A stretch of 64,000 nucleotides of DNA from CAYZGU01 sp964478165 (GCA_964478165.1 CAYZGU010000044.1:62001-126000), one strand, 5' to 3'; shown: positions 1 through 10,280, counted from the stretch's first letter. The notes: a model not told the origin generated them from the sequence alone. Numbers and translations are program-made.

Positions 1-493
1 AGTGAAAAGTCTTAAGTTCTATCTGATTTTCATCGGCTCTGAGTACGTCAATCACGGTGACAGGTGTTTCCTCTATACCTTTACGCGTTGGAAATCGGTG
101 TTGTAAACGGAATAGCCTGTCTCCATTATCAGGCGTGGGTCCATTGAGAACAAAATCCTCCGCCGGGTCATTCAGCACATCTAATTTCGCACTATAATTG
201 AGGTCGTCAGCAAGATGGAAATCGCACTGGCGGTTCTCAAAATCACGAATTAGTTCAATACGTCCATTCTTGGGTAGCGCTCTATCATCTCCGGAAATGA
301 CTTCTGCTACACATGTGCGTTGGGTCTGGAAATTCACGACGTGGCTGCTGCCGATGATCCAAAAATCTGCACGGTACGAGGTGCGCTCAATGCTTCGTCG
401 TTCGAAGATGTGGAATAGGTGGGGTTCTAGCCTTCGGTTATATAGGCAGAAGCGGAGATTTGCGATGTCCTGTCCAACGTAAGGCCGTTCCAA
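1..493 (-). CDS. DUF2617-like protein, C-terminus cut by window edge
   Basis: An open minus-strand frame runs from a TTG at 493 to the window edge. An AAGGAG sits about 9 bases before that TTG, so I take it as the start; there is no ATG. The protein begins ERPYVGQDIANLRFCLYNR and continues with LEPHLFHIFERRSIERTSYR. This pattern (LxFxLYxRxLxPxLFxI, then an ExRxxxRxxYR segment) resembles the DUF2617 family as I remember it from Planctomycetes and Actinobacteria. Function is unknown for that family. About 164 residues are visible without a stop. The family assignment is from memory of the motif and is moderate; the open frame itself is well supported. Confidence 0.55.
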   Translation of the reverse strand, partial: MERPYVGQDIANLRFCLYNRRLEPHLFHIFERRSIERTSYRADFWIIGSSHVVNFQTQRTCVAEVISGDDRALPKNGRIELIRDFENRQCDFHLADDLNYSAKLDVLNDPAEDFVLNGPTPDNGDRLFRLQHRFPTRKGIEETPVTVIDVLRADENQIELKTFH

Positions 494-1721
494 TGTAACT
501 TGCTCCTTATCCACGATGTGCTAACGTTCGAGATGTGTTCCGAGAATGCCTGATGGGTTATTTAAGCCTCGTGGCAACGGCCTAAACCCGTATTATGACG
601 AGGTTAAAGCCGTTTTGAAGAGGTTACAATGAGCACGACTTCCGAAATCTTGTGCTGGAATCTATCTGTAGACGACTTCTGATAGGCCCCTGAATTGTTT
701 AGAGTTGACGCTGAAATCTTAAATATGACCCTGCGGCAAATCGAGCGAATCGTCCAGCCCGGTATCGTTACCGTGCAAGATTTTGGAGTCTCCGGAAGTG
801 CTCCGTATTGCAATGGTTTTGTCGGAACAACACACTACTCCGGCCCCCAAGATAGCAGAATAGATTCGACAAGTCAATCAAAAAACGTTACGAGAGCAAG
901 CGTTTTGCAGGCGATTTTCTGCATCATTCGACAGATGGTTTTGTAATAATTCGAATGAGTAGGGAAAAACGAAAGTACTAAATAAGTTGAAAATTAAGCT
1001 TTGAGTATTTCATAACGGGTTTAAGGTAATTATAAAGTCTACAGCTTCGGGGTGGTCGGATCTGGAGACTTGTCGTTAAATGTATGGAGATACTATTGTT
1101 CACAGGATCGACCGGCGCAGGCCACAAGGAGCGTTCTGTCAGCGTCATGTGTTCACATAATGAAAATGAGGGAATCACCTGATGAAATTCGCTCAGGTTT
1201 CTCTTAGGCATACTTCGGTGTGCGTTGTCAATCAGGTCTTCGGACATAGTGCAGAAAACGATGATTCTCGGTCAATATTTGACGCATCGGTGTTAACGCT
1301 TGGGATAGACGGATTGGCGACGAGCGATGGGATTTTACGATAATCGGATAATCGAATGGTTGTGATTGTGCGGTCTTAGGACATGAGGAGCGATTGCCCC
1401 CGCGTTTGCTTTAAATTGGTGGTGTTCTACTCATCGTTTGCACTTATTACAGCTTCTACCTAATGGCGTGTTTTCTTGGCACAAATTGCTTTTCTGTTTA
1501 GCCCCTTGATTTTTCGAAGTCAGGGATTCTAGCGTATCTCACCACACTTTTGACTGCGTTACTTCTTTGAATCGTATCTCTGAATGCACTCGCTAAAGGA
1601 TGTTCATAGATTGGGAGTGGATTGATATTGCAGGTATTAATCACAGATGTTAAAATATCGTGCGTTGTTTGAGGGTTCTAGAAGTAAGAGCGATGGTCCA
1701 TTCCAAAGGGAGTAGTTTTTG
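494..1721. other. gene-poor spacer, about 1.2 kb
   Basis: No convincing intact gene. Short open frames on both strands lack ribosome sites and recognisable motifs. One possible glycosyltransferase remnant (about 1084-1170) is listed separately. A stretch near 725-900 reads like broken coding sequence in two plus-strand frames but I could not name a family. Confidence 0.5.
1084..1170 (+). pseudogene. possible remnant of a MurG/MGDG-synthase-like glycosyltransferase N-terminus
   Basis: From an ATG at 1084 the frame reads MEILLFTGSTGAGHKERS. This matches the first strand and glycine-rich loop of GT28-type glycosyltransferases (ILxxTxSxGxGHxRA). The similarity fades after about 25 codons and two stops follow at about 1180. 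Either this is the 5' end of a decayed gene or a chance match; the motif is short. Confidence 0.25.
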
Positions 1722-3677
1722 ATGGGGAGGTGGAATATCGAAGGGTGTGTTTTCCCGTGCGGAAACCTTCCAATCATTCTCAGCATTGTGCTCATTGCGA
1801 TCGCGCTTGGATGTGCACCGGATTTAGATACGCAAAACGGACGCTGGACAGTCGTAAGGAAAGCAGATTGGGAGGCTCGTTTCTACGATGTCTTTTTCCT
1901 AGATAGGAAGATAGGATGGGTCGTAGGAAAGCATGATGGAAGCTCTTATGGCAAAGAATTTGAGAGTGTTATTGGCCATACCACGGATTCTGGGGAAACG
2001 TGGTATCCCCAAAAAAGCGGAGTTTTGGGACACCCGCTACGGAAAGTCTATTTTGTGGATGTTCGGACGGGGTGGATTGTTGGTGAAGGTGGAATTGTCT
2101 TGCATACCGATGACGGGGGTGATAATTGGATAAGACAGACGACATCTACGGAGAATAACCTGTTTGATGTCCAGTTTCTCTCTAGGGACGAAGGCTGGGT
2201 GGTAGGTGATTGGGGTACGGTATTGTATACGCGTGATGGAGGTGAGATCTGGACAAGCCGATCTAGAGATGTAGACGAAACAGATCTGCTGCGCGGCGCC
2301 CATTTCCTAGATGCACGACATGGTTGGATTGTTACGCATGACGGTGTTACATACCAGACCAGTGATGGTGGTGAAAATTGGCAGGGCAACGAAACGGGTA
2401 TGAGGCATGCGTTGTCTGATGTGTACTTCGTTAATCAAAATGTCGGCTGGATTGTTGGTGATAGACGGACGATATTAAAGACAGTAGACGGCGGACAGAC
2501 ATGGGATCACATAACACAAGCATCTAACAATCGACACAAGGCGGTCTACGGACAGCCGCTGCGTATGGAGGTAGATCCTTTACACACCTTCCTTTTGTAC
2601 GATTTCTCTTTCATTGATGAAACGCACGGTTGGATTGTCGGTGATTTGGGCGTGGTTTTGCGGACAAGGGATGGTGGTGAGACTTGGAAACACCAGCGGG
2701 GTGGTCCTCGTTTTCACGTTGGTGGTGACAACGTTTTACTGGGAGTCCACTTTGTGGATAGCCGGGTCGGCTGGGCGGTTGGCGAATCTGGTACTATTTT
2801 GCGCACCGTCAATAGTGGGCTGACGTGGAACTTGCAGTCTGCGCAAAGCTACCTACTCTATGATGTTCATTTTCTCAATGACAAAGTTGGTTATGCGGTT
2901 GGCGATCGTGGTCAGGTTCTATCCACAAATAACGGTGGAGAGGATTGGCGAGCACAGGACAGCCGGACGATGGAGTGTTTCGCCGGAACGTTTTTCATCG
3001 ATGAAAAGGTCGGCTGGGGGGTTGCCGAATTCGGGACTATTGCTCATACACGAAACGGTGGTAAAACGTGGAAGCTCCAGGAGACCGATACCAGCCATTT
3101 TCTTCTGGATGTGTTTTTTGTTGATGAATATACAGGCTGGGCGATTGGTCATGCTGGCAAGATTATTCACACAACAGATGGTGGAACAACGTGGAACTCC
3201 CAGCGAACCGTTGTCAATCGCCACCTTTTTGGAATGTCCTTCGTTGATCTTAAGACAGGCTGGGTCGTTGGTGTAGGTGGGGTTTTGCTTCATACAACCG
3301 ACGGTGGACGTAACTGGAGACAACAGGAAGACTTCGGAGATCTCTGGCTCGACGATGTTTTCTTTACAGATTCCGACAACGGTTGGATTGTTGGAATTGA
3401 CGGCCTCATTATGCATACGACCAATGGTGGTAGAACATGGCGACGTCAGCGAAGTCATACCAAGAATTTCCTGGATAAGGTGTTTTTCCTGAACTCAAAT
3501 GAGGGTTGGGTTGTTGGTGGAAACGGGCTTGTCCTGCACACGACCGATGGTGGACAGCATTGGCGCCCTCAGTGGTGTGAAACCACCTATGATCTAAAAG
3601 GAATCCATATGACAAGCTCCAAGAACGGTTGGATTGTTGGCAACTTGGGGATTATCTTGAAGTATGTTCTTAATTGA
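1722..3677 (+). CDS. Ycf48-like repeat lipoprotein (14 repeats)
   Basis: A predicted outer-surface or periplasmic lipoprotein. The N-terminus has a hydrophobic segment ending IALGC, a lipobox with Cys31. The rest is 14 copies of a roughly 40-residue repeat with core GWxVGxxGxxLxTxDGGxxW, the BNR/Ycf48 (HCF136-related) signature. Fourteen blades would fit two seven-bladed propellers. The last repeat lacks the final Trp and ends the protein. In plants and cyanobacteria Ycf48 assists photosystem II assembly; there is no photosynthesis gene here, so a binding or scaffold role is more likely. AAAGGGAG lies 9 bases before the ATG at 1722; a TTG at 1719 is also possible. Two other secreted proteins follow on the same strand, but with spacers of 180-250 bases. 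Confidence 0.85.
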   Translation: MGRWNIEGCVFPCGNLPIILSIVLIAIALGCAPDLDTQNGRWTVVRKADWEARFYDVFFLDRKIGWVVGKHDGSSYGKEFESVIGHTTDSGETWYPQKSGVLGHPLRKVYFVDVRTGWIVGEGGIVLHTDDGGDNWIRQTTSTENNLFDVQFLSRDEGWVVGDWGTVLYTRDGGEIWTSRSRDVDETDLLRGAHFLDARHGWIVTHDGVTYQTSDGGENWQGNETGMRHALSDVYFVNQNVGWIVGDRRTILKTVDGGQTWDHITQASNNRHKAVYGQPLRMEVDPLHTFLLYDFSFIDETHGWIVGDLGVVLRTRDGGETWKHQRGGPRFHVGGDNVLLGVHFVDSRVGWAVGESGTILRTVNSGLTWNLQSAQSYLLYDVHFLNDKVGYAVGDRGQVLSTNNGGEDWRAQDSRTMECFAGTFFIDEKVGWGVAEFGTIAHTRNGGKTWKLQETDTSHFLLDVFFVDEYTGWAIGHAGKIIHTTDGGTTWNSQRTVVNRHLFGMSFVDLKTGWVVGVGGVLLHTTDGGRNWRQQEDFGDLWLDDVFFTDSDNGWIVGIDGLIMHTTNGGRTWRRQRSHTKNFLDKVFFLNSNEGWVVGGNGLVLHTTDGGQHWRPQWCETTYDLKGIHMTSSKNGWIVGNLGIILKYVLN

Positions 3678-3859
3678 GGATACTGGGATTTGATCTATGA
3701 TATTTGTAAAGAAGCGGTTGACGTCCGGAACTGAATGCCTGAGAGAATCAAGGGGTTGTTAATTCCGACTCGAAGCCCACGACCTTTTGTCATGAATTCT
3801 TATTGTGCTCACCCAGAGAATCTCAGGGACATCCGTTTCTCGTCTCGAGGAGAAAGATT

Positions 3860-4966
3860 GTGAACCGCTTTTCTCGAACTCTTATCTATGTCGTAGTTCT
3901 ATACTGGATTTTTCCGGTGCTTGCGATTTCACAGGCTCTTTTGTCCATCGGACCGCCAGATATGGACTCGCCTGAAGTGGGCGATACGCTTACAATTGAT
4001 GTAAATATTACGAATGCAGAAAATGTGTCGGCCTATCAGGTGAATTTGGCATTTGATTCGACCGCTCTTCTATTTGTTAGCGTGGAATTTGATGATTTCC
4101 TGCCCGGAGATCCCACGATTGCCGATATTTTGGAGATCGAGCTTTTCCTCATTAGGCCTAAGCGTGTGGAAACCGATTGGGAAACGGGAATTACTAAACT
4201 CGCTCCAGCTATTGCGGCTGCATCCTTGGTTGGTGCAGGTGGGAACAGCGGAACACTTGTGCGCGTATCCTTCGAGGTGCTCGAAGTAAAAGCGTCCACG
4301 CTTGATTTGATCGATGTAGCACTTTCAGATCCCTCCGGAATGCCGTTGGATGTTACAACCGCCTCTGCAATAATCAGCGTGCCAAAAGTTACTATAACCG
4401 AGCATGTTCCGGGTGATGAATTTCTACTGCTACACGGAGAAGTTCTTCAAGCGAACATACCATTCCAGTGTTTCATTCCAATCTGGGAGACTGAGATTCA
4501 AGTAGAAGCCAATACTTTTTTGGAGTATCAGGTGGCATTTCCAGTTGGGAATCTCTCTAGGAGTGGAGGGGTGTTTGTCCACACCGCTGAGGGCGGCCAG
4601 ATTGGAGGTGCGCCGGATGCCATTGATGCTGATTGGGTCCATCGCAAGATCTCGTTGAATCCACTTGTTGGGCAAACAATTGTGGCGATCACACTTGGAA
4701 CTGAGAACGGAGATGACCTACGCAATCCAGCAGGTCATCTCCGCATGATGGTAGACCACGTTCAGATTACCGATGGCATGAAAATCTTGACGCCAGTGTG
4801 GATTGGCGAGAATTCCACAAATGGTCTACGGAACCCAATCGATCCTCTCGGTAATATACTGGGGATGCAGAACTGTGAAGTGTTCATTGTGAAAGATGGA
4901 GGCGTTTCTGTGGCGCTAGAAGAAAGACTTTCTGCAACCTGGGCACGTGTTAAAACAGCAAGATAA
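3860..4966 (+). CDS. secreted cohesin-domain-like protein
   Basis: Begins at a GTG with GAGGAG 7 bases upstream; the longer TTG start at 3803 lacks such a site. The start gives a clean signal peptide (hydrophobic stretch, then ISQA). Residues about 25-175 resemble a cohesin-type beta sandwich: VGDTLTIDVNITNAENVSAYQ, then AFDSTALLFVSVEF and later GTLVRVSFEVL. Cohesins bind dockerins in cellulosomes, but in environmental bacteria cohesin-like domains also occur in general surface proteins. Residues about 185-368 form a second region, probably beta-rich, that I do not recognise. No dockerin was seen in the window. Secretion is well supported; the binding partner is unknown. Confidence 0.7.
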   Translation: MNRFSRTLIYVVVLYWIFPVLAISQALLSIGPPDMDSPEVGDTLTIDVNITNAENVSAYQVNLAFDSTALLFVSVEFDDFLPGDPTIADILEIELFLIRPKRVETDWETGITKLAPAIAAASLVGAGGNSGTLVRVSFEVLEVKASTLDLIDVALSDPSGMPLDVTTASAIISVPKVTITEHVPGDEFLLLHGEVLQANIPFQCFIPIWETEIQVEANTFLEYQVAFPVGNLSRSGGVFVHTAEGGQIGGAPDAIDADWVHRKISLNPLVGQTIVAITLGTENGDDLRNPAGHLRMMVDHVQITDGMKILTPVWIGENSTNGLRNPIDPLGNILGMQNCEVFIVKDGGVSVALEERLSATWARVKTAR

Positions 4967-5216
4967 GTAAAGATGTGCCCGTCTCGTTTAGCGCACCAAG
5001 GGTGAGGATTAGACTTGAGCTTGTAGCGATGACCACATGTGGATGTGATTTCTTGATGGAAAGCAGCTGAAATAGCTATTTACGAATAGTAGTGCTGTTG
5101 TGGCGTTCGTTGCTGTTAGGAATGAATGGGTGGTGTTGGGCGATTCTTTTTTGGTTTTCTAGCGGAAAAATCTATCAGAGACAGTGAACCCTACACATCC
5201 TTAATGGAGAATTAGA

Positions 5217-7196
5217 ATGTTAGTCCTAAGACCAATCTTAATCGTTCTGATCTTGCTCTTTCTTCCGTCCCAATCGCTCATAGCTGAAAGGTGGGCGTTG
5301 CTAATTGGCATCAATGAATATATCTATGAGGGGATTCCGGATCTCAAAGGATGTGAGAATGATGTCAATCTGATGTACCAGGTGTTGACGACGAAGTACG
5401 GCTTTACGCGGGACAACATCGGAGTGCTTCTAAGTGGTAGTGCAACCAAGGCAAACATGGTAGTTGCTTTCAGAGAATGGCTTATTGAAAAGCCAAATCC
5501 TGATGATACTGTGATTTTGTACTATAGTGGCCATGGTGTTCAAACTGTTGACATGAGCGGGGATGAAGACGATGGATTTGACGAAGCGCTTTGTCCAACG
5601 GATGTAAAACCTAACACAGCGCAAACTGAATTTGTTAACGTCCTGTTAGATGACGAACTGGAGGATCTCCTGGGGCAGATACCTACAGATAACGTTACTA
5701 TAATCTTGGACTGCTGTCATTCCGGTACGGCTACTAAAAGCCTAGTTCCTGTTGGAATGTCCAGTTCTAGGGTGATTAATCGCGACCTCGTCTTGGCCCA
5801 AAATCCTAATAGAATACCACTCCGTGAACAACCGCGGACAGGTTCTAGAAAAGACGTGGCTGAAATGAACCACGTTGTGATTACAGGTTGTGACGATCAT
5901 GAGGTGTCCCAAGAACGGACTTGGTACACGCCAGATGTCGGCTATTTTAGATGTGGAGTTTTGACGAAGAACTTAGTTGAGGAGTTGGAGCGGAGCCAAA
6001 CGGGTGTTACGTATGCGACCTTAATGGACAGAGTGCGCAAGAGTATTGGTGCAGGTGCCGTACAGACGCCGCAAATCCATGGGGATATAGATCGCCCTAT
6101 CTTTTCAATGCGGGACGTTGGTGGAAATATCGCGAACAACCTATTCTCAGCCAAACCGTATGTGTTAATCACGAACACTGTTCAAGATTTGCTGACCCTC
6201 AATGCAGGTTCGCTTCACGGTGTAACGAGGGGCTCAGTCTATGACGTCTATTCGCCGATGGAAATCGATTTCTCTGGGTCGCCGTTAGCCCAGGTTCAAG
6301 TTAGCGATGTCCAATTGAATTCCGCAAACGCGCGGATTTCTGATGATCGTGCATTCGTTATAGAGAAACGCACGAGTTTAATTCCATCAATGGCCCGTGC
6401 GATTGAGGTACAGCACGCATTTCCCAAGGACAACCTGTATGTCAGAATTGATAGCAACCCGAGCCACGCCACTGGATTTGTTCAACATTTAGGAGTGGAA
6501 AATTTCATCGCTGTTCCAGATGAGGAGCGTGCTGATTTTTTGCTGCAGATAGATTCCAGTTTTGGAAGTCTTCGGGGAACGCTTGTTGGTGCCGATGGGC
6601 GAATTGTATTTCAAAAGCATGTAGAATCGGTTGATAAGTTGGCGATAGCGCTGCGTCGCATTATAGAAAGGGAAGTTTTAATCAAGCTTCTCAGTGCTTT
6701 CCGAAATCCCAATCCGCCTTTCGATCTAAAGGTGTGGGTGGATAAGGGGGACAATCCAGTCTATCAGGTTGGTGAAGCTATGGAAATGTCCTTCCGAGCA
6801 GGAAAGGACTGTTATCTTGTCCTACTTGACATTGACTCTGAGGGGTATGTCACGATGATGTATCCTAACAAATATCATCCACAGAACAAGATTTCAGGTG
6901 GAAGGACGTATACCATTCCCTCAGATGACATGAGGTTCAAGATACGAGCACAGGAACCAACAGGTCGTGAACTAATCATTGCATTAGCGACGACAATACC
7001 CTTGTCCAGTCCAATCTTCCAAATTCAGGATCAATCCGAGATTCTTGTCGATCTCACGGGTGCAAAACTAGGAACCGAATTACTCCGAATCGTTCGACGG
7101 TCACTCCTCGGGGACAAAGGCGGAGACTCCACACATGTTTCTCTTCCGACCAGCGGATGGGTTTCGGATTCCCTTCTTATCGTATTGGTGCCATAG
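5217..7196 (+). CDS. secreted caspase-like (C14) peptidase with DUF4384
   Basis: A secreted metacaspase/orthocaspase-type protein. Residues 1-23 are a signal peptide ending SLIAE. The p20-like domain follows (about 24-290) with ALLIGINEY, the catalytic His in YYSGHG (His106) and the catalytic Cys in DCCHSG (Cys167), both intact. The C-terminal third contains a DUF4384-type domain (about 500-600: VYQVGEAMEMSFRAGKDCYL, then DSEGYVTMMYPN), which commonly follows caspase or kinase domains in bacteria. GGAG lies about 8 bases before the ATG. The middle region is unassigned. Bacterial caspase homologues cut after Arg/Lys or are linked to cell death and signalling; the substrate here is unknown. The signal peptide means it acts outside the cytoplasm. 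Confidence 0.85.
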   Translation: MLVLRPILIVLILLFLPSQSLIAERWALLIGINEYIYEGIPDLKGCENDVNLMYQVLTTKYGFTRDNIGVLLSGSATKANMVVAFREWLIEKPNPDDTVILYYSGHGVQTVDMSGDEDDGFDEALCPTDVKPNTAQTEFVNVLLDDELEDLLGQIPTDNVTIILDCCHSGTATKSLVPVGMSSSRVINRDLVLAQNPNRIPLREQPRTGSRKDVAEMNHVVITGCDDHEVSQERTWYTPDVGYFRCGVLTKNLVEELERSQTGVTYATLMDRVRKSIGAGAVQTPQIHGDIDRPIFSMRDVGGNIANNLFSAKPYVLITNTVQDLLTLNAGSLHGVTRGSVYDVYSPMEIDFSGSPLAQVQVSDVQLNSANARISDDRAFVIEKRTSLIPSMARAIEVQHAFPKDNLYVRIDSNPSHATGFVQHLGVENFIAVPDEERADFLLQIDSSFGSLRGTLVGADGRIVFQKHVESVDKLAIALRRIIEREVLIKLLSAFRNPNPPFDLKVWVDKGDNPVYQVGEAMEMSFRAGKDCYLVLLDIDSEGYVTMMYPNKYHPQNKISGGRTYTIPSDDMRFKIRAQEPTGRELIIALATTIPLSSPIFQIQDQSEILVDLTGAKLGTELLRIVRRSLLGDKGGDSTHVSLPTSGWVSDSLLIVLVP

Positions 7197-8763
7197 GCCA
7201 TTTTTAACTGAATGCAATGCGTCACTTTTTCACGTCGTATCTTCATCGTTGGCCGGTTTCATTGACCAATTCGCTAGGCGATTTACGGGCGCTTGTATGA
7301 GCCAGCGCTCTTCTCTGGCTTCAAATATCGAACCAAAGTAAGGAATATTCGATTTGCCCTCGCGGCTTACCCGGCAGTTGGGACTCCTAATTCTTGCCAA
7401 ATGTGAAAAGACATCGCGTTTTTTTTTGGCACTGTAGTGTCATTTTGCTGAATAACAATGGCTAATTTACAAAGGTGGTCCAGTCGTCGTTCCATCCTTC
7501 TAAATGAATCCCACTCGTGTTGTGGTAAATGGATTTGCGTGCCTTATTGTCACGAACCGATGTAATTCTTCGATTTAGGAGCTCCGGAATAGTAGTCCCG
7601 CTCAGTGATAGCTTGGGACGCTGTTCGAGGCCAGGCGGTAGATACGGCTCATGCCGGAAGACAGGTCCAAGTTGCAAAATTTCGGTTGGTGTTCGAAAAT
7701 CTCTCCTGCCCTCACTTTCTGGCGAAGTGAATGGATTGTTTGGTGGATACCATTTTGCCATCCAAGACCTCGTTCACCCATGGTCGGAGAATCGCTTTTC
7801 CTTGGGTGTGCCATTGTTTGCAACCTGGAAAATGGTTGAAATCTTGCCACTTGACAAAGCCGCGAATCGATTGTGAGGGGTGTAATCTGTGTCATGGGTT
7901 GAGCACTGATATGAGCTGAAAGAAAATTATTGATGAAATTACTGGACAAATTCAAATGCTTACTCTCTGCCTCTTAAAATCGTTTGCGTGTGCGAATAGT
8001 ATTCTGCCAACGATGGAATGCGATTTTTGAATTCCGCAAAGCTAACTGGCCGCTGTACTGGAAGATCTCAAATTAGCGAATGAGTGGATTGTTGGCCCCA
8101 AGAATCTGTCATATGTTTTGCTATGGTTGAGATGCCAAGTTCTGCTGTTTCGGATGGTTATCATGCTTTCGTTGCAGGCTTCTTATTGAATCCATCCTGA
8201 GTCGACCCTAATGGGATCGTTTCCAAAATCTCCGAAGCCGTGGCACTCGTTGTTTCTGTGCTTTGTCACCTCTTGGAACAAAGATCCCGTTCCAACCGCA
8301 ACGCTATTTCCTACCACTTCGACAATACTAGTCCTCCTCTTATATTCTGGGTTGCCTTTCTGTCCAAAATACGGTTTCTTGTTCGTTTTATCCAGTTTAA
8401 TATTAGTTGCCAATGTTTCTGTTCTGTTAATAACACACTCATAGGTCTGGATAACCCGCGAACTAGTGCTTTGTTCGCGTTCTTACTCTTGGGATTTATA
8501 GTGTTTGACGAATTGATTGATGGGGTTATTCCTGAATACATTGTGTTGGGGGGTCAACCGCAAGAATTGGGTGAACATTGAGTGTGAGAACAGCGAGTTA
8601 ATTGTGGGATTTTCCGAGCGGGATATGCGGATAAAAACCGCCTTCGAAACTGTCTTCATGCTCTCTGATTCCGACTATGTTGACCATTCGGATTAAGAAA
8701 ATAGTTCTGTAGTCGAACAAACACTAAAGACTGTTCAGGGGTATTTTAGAAGAAGAGACAATA
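7197..8763. other. gene-free spacer, about 1.6 kb
   Basis: The longest spacer in the window. It has many short overlapping frames on both strands and none with a ribosome site and a recognisable domain. A minus-strand frame ending at 7462 (last residues GIHLEGWNDDWTTFVN) looks protein-like but cannot be named. Around 8240-8580 short hydrophobic stretches occur in two plus-strand frames, compatible with a decayed membrane protein gene. Confidence 0.5.
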
Positions 8764-8970
8764 ATGCCAACAGGACAGATCGAATACTTTAATGTTGAGA
8801 AGGGGTTCGGATTCATCGCACAAGATAATGGTGAGGAAGATGTCTTTTTACATGATTCTTCAATTGAACAGTGGGAATGCGACGAGCTTGCAATCGGACA
8901 GCGCGCAAAATATGGGGTTGTTGGCGGAAAGAGGGAACTTGTTGTGCAAGAGGTCCATGTTTTCACTTGA
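8764..8970 (+). CDS. cold shock domain protein (CspA family)
   Basis: A 68-residue single cold shock domain, the usual CspA size. The RNP1 motif KGFGFI and the RNP2-like VFLH are present, in the order GxIxxFNxEKGFGFI...DVFLHxSxI. Such proteins bind single-stranded RNA and DNA and act as RNA chaperones or antiterminators in the cytoplasm. The sequence is acidic and ends HVFT. Upstream is a purine-rich GAAGAAGAG but no strong Shine-Dalgarno site. It stands alone between two long spacers. Confidence 0.93.
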   Translation: MPTGQIEYFNVEKGFGFIAQDNGEEDVFLHDSSIEQWECDELAIGQRAKYGVVGGKRELVVQEVHVFT

Positions 8971-9288
8971 ACAGAAATGGATCCGTCGGGGTAAAGCTAT
9001 CATTCCGCGTGATTATTCGGGCGCGTTGTCGCAGCAACCCGAAAAAGAATCGAATTTCGATGAACCGTTCCGTGTGTCCAAATTTCCTATGCCCCGGATA
9101 CAGGCCTCGACTAGGTCAACGCTTTCGCGGCACCAACGCATCAAATCAACGTTCGATGCGTTGAACCACAAATCTAGAACTCCCCCGTGTTGTTGAAACG
9201 GAGACTCGAGGAAAAGCAAAGGAGACTTTATCGAGTATAGTTCTCCTGAAACCGAAAGTCTAAGCATGATAATCGTCCAACTTTCGGA

Positions 9289-9759
9289 GATCTGTACATT
9301 CAAAAGCAGATTGAGTTCCAGACGGAGATGTTTTTTTAGTCTATAGAACCATCAGCGGATGTCTGTGACCGTTCATAAATTTACTAAATACGGGTTCTCG
9401 TTACAGCGTGATGGGGAGGATTTCGAATTTTCGAAGACAGATATGTTAAAGTTTGATATAAAGCGGAAGACGCCGATCGGCTATAGACAATCTTTCGCTA
9501 CAATGAGGACATTAGCGCCCGTAAGCTGGGGCCAGTATTTCCGCGTAAGGAACGATATCAGATCGACACGTAGTCGATGCTGAAAGCGCGCTCTCCTATT
9601 GGGATAATAATTCGTGAAGGCGAGGTTTTTTACGGACGTGTAGATCTGGTTAGTCCATACGAGATAAAGATGATTTTGGACAATGGGTCCAAGGTCATTG
9701 TTTTTCGCCACTCGGTTCTGAGTTTAAAGGTGTGTTCACGCGGAGATAGAAGCTATTAA
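9289..9759 (+). pseudogene. broken tandem Sm/Hfq-like gene
   Basis: Two Sm-like halves lie in different frames. The downstream half (ATG 9577) reads SPIGIIIREGEVFYGRVD and then VIVFRHSVLSLKV. This matches Hfq order: Sm1 with GxxxxGxV, then an Sm2 equivalent of VYKHAIS (here VFRHSVLS). The upstream half reads YIQKQIEFQTEMFF, breaks at a seven-T run (9331-9337), resumes as VYRTISG, shifts again near 9357, and continues TVHKFTKYGFSLQRDGED. Adding one T and one more base restores a continuous Sm domain. The linker has a further shift and a TAG at 9571. Hfq-type proteins are RNA chaperones that form rings. The order resembles double-Sm proteins rather than standard Hfq. Decay or assembly error could explain the breaks; the downstream 60-codon piece might still be translated. 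Confidence 0.55.
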
Positions 9760-10203
9760 TGCCAGAATTACGAGGCAAGATGACTTCCATAGCTAACAAA
9801 TTGTGATTGACAACCATGGAACGATAGGAGTCAGGTCGAGTAGGGAACTCGGAGTGCCAAACACGGCGTGGTTGTTCCAGATTCTGTATGTCCCATCAAA
9901 AGTCGGAGACTATACCAAAATCTTGGATGTTGCTGAGCTCAATATCGAGTGCCTCAAAATACAAAGACCAGGCCATGATGTTGGACCTTTATCGTACATA
10001 ATCTCATTCGGTGGAAGGGGTTCTCAATTTCATTGTTCGTTGATTTTCATACGCCAGGCACACGAGTTCTTAAGCTTTGTTTTCAGCATTTTGCACAACT
10101 ATTATATTCCTATGTCAGCTTATCGTGTCCTCTCGGACGATGGGAGTGAAGTGGGTTGTGAAAAACTATTCACGGTCGAGACTTTGTGAATTAGTAGTTG
10201 ATA

Positions 10204-10272
10204 GCACTCCCAAACGGGCATTAGTTTTGGCGATGCGTTTGTACTCCCAGAATTAGTGCCCGTTTGAGGTGC
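10204..10272. repeat. 16-bp imperfect inverted repeat downstream of ferredoxin gene
   Basis: GCACTCCCAAACGGGCA pairs with TGCCCGTTTGAGGTGC, with ten perfect pairs in the core (10211-10220 with 10257-10266) and a 36-base spacer. It sits 8 bases past the end of the minus-strand ferredoxin gene, so it may act in 3'-end formation. There is no T-tract, so a classical terminator is not shown. Confidence 0.4.
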
Positions 10273-10280
10273 AACCGAGA

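Larger units (their letters stand above)
8971..10280. other. spacer with decayed genes, about 1.3 kb
   Basis: Contains the Sm/Hfq-like pseudogene at 9289-9759 and an inverted repeat at 10204-10272. A 128-codon plus-strand frame at 9803-10189 has no recognisable motif and no ribosome site, and I do not call it. Confidence 0.5.

Noticed and set aside
2919..3458. 179-codon frame antisense to the Ycf48-like gene
   Set aside because: Repeat-bearing shadow of the propeller gene.
9803..10189. 128-codon plus-strand frame
   Set aside because: No recognisable domain and no ribosome site; its neighbours are decayed.
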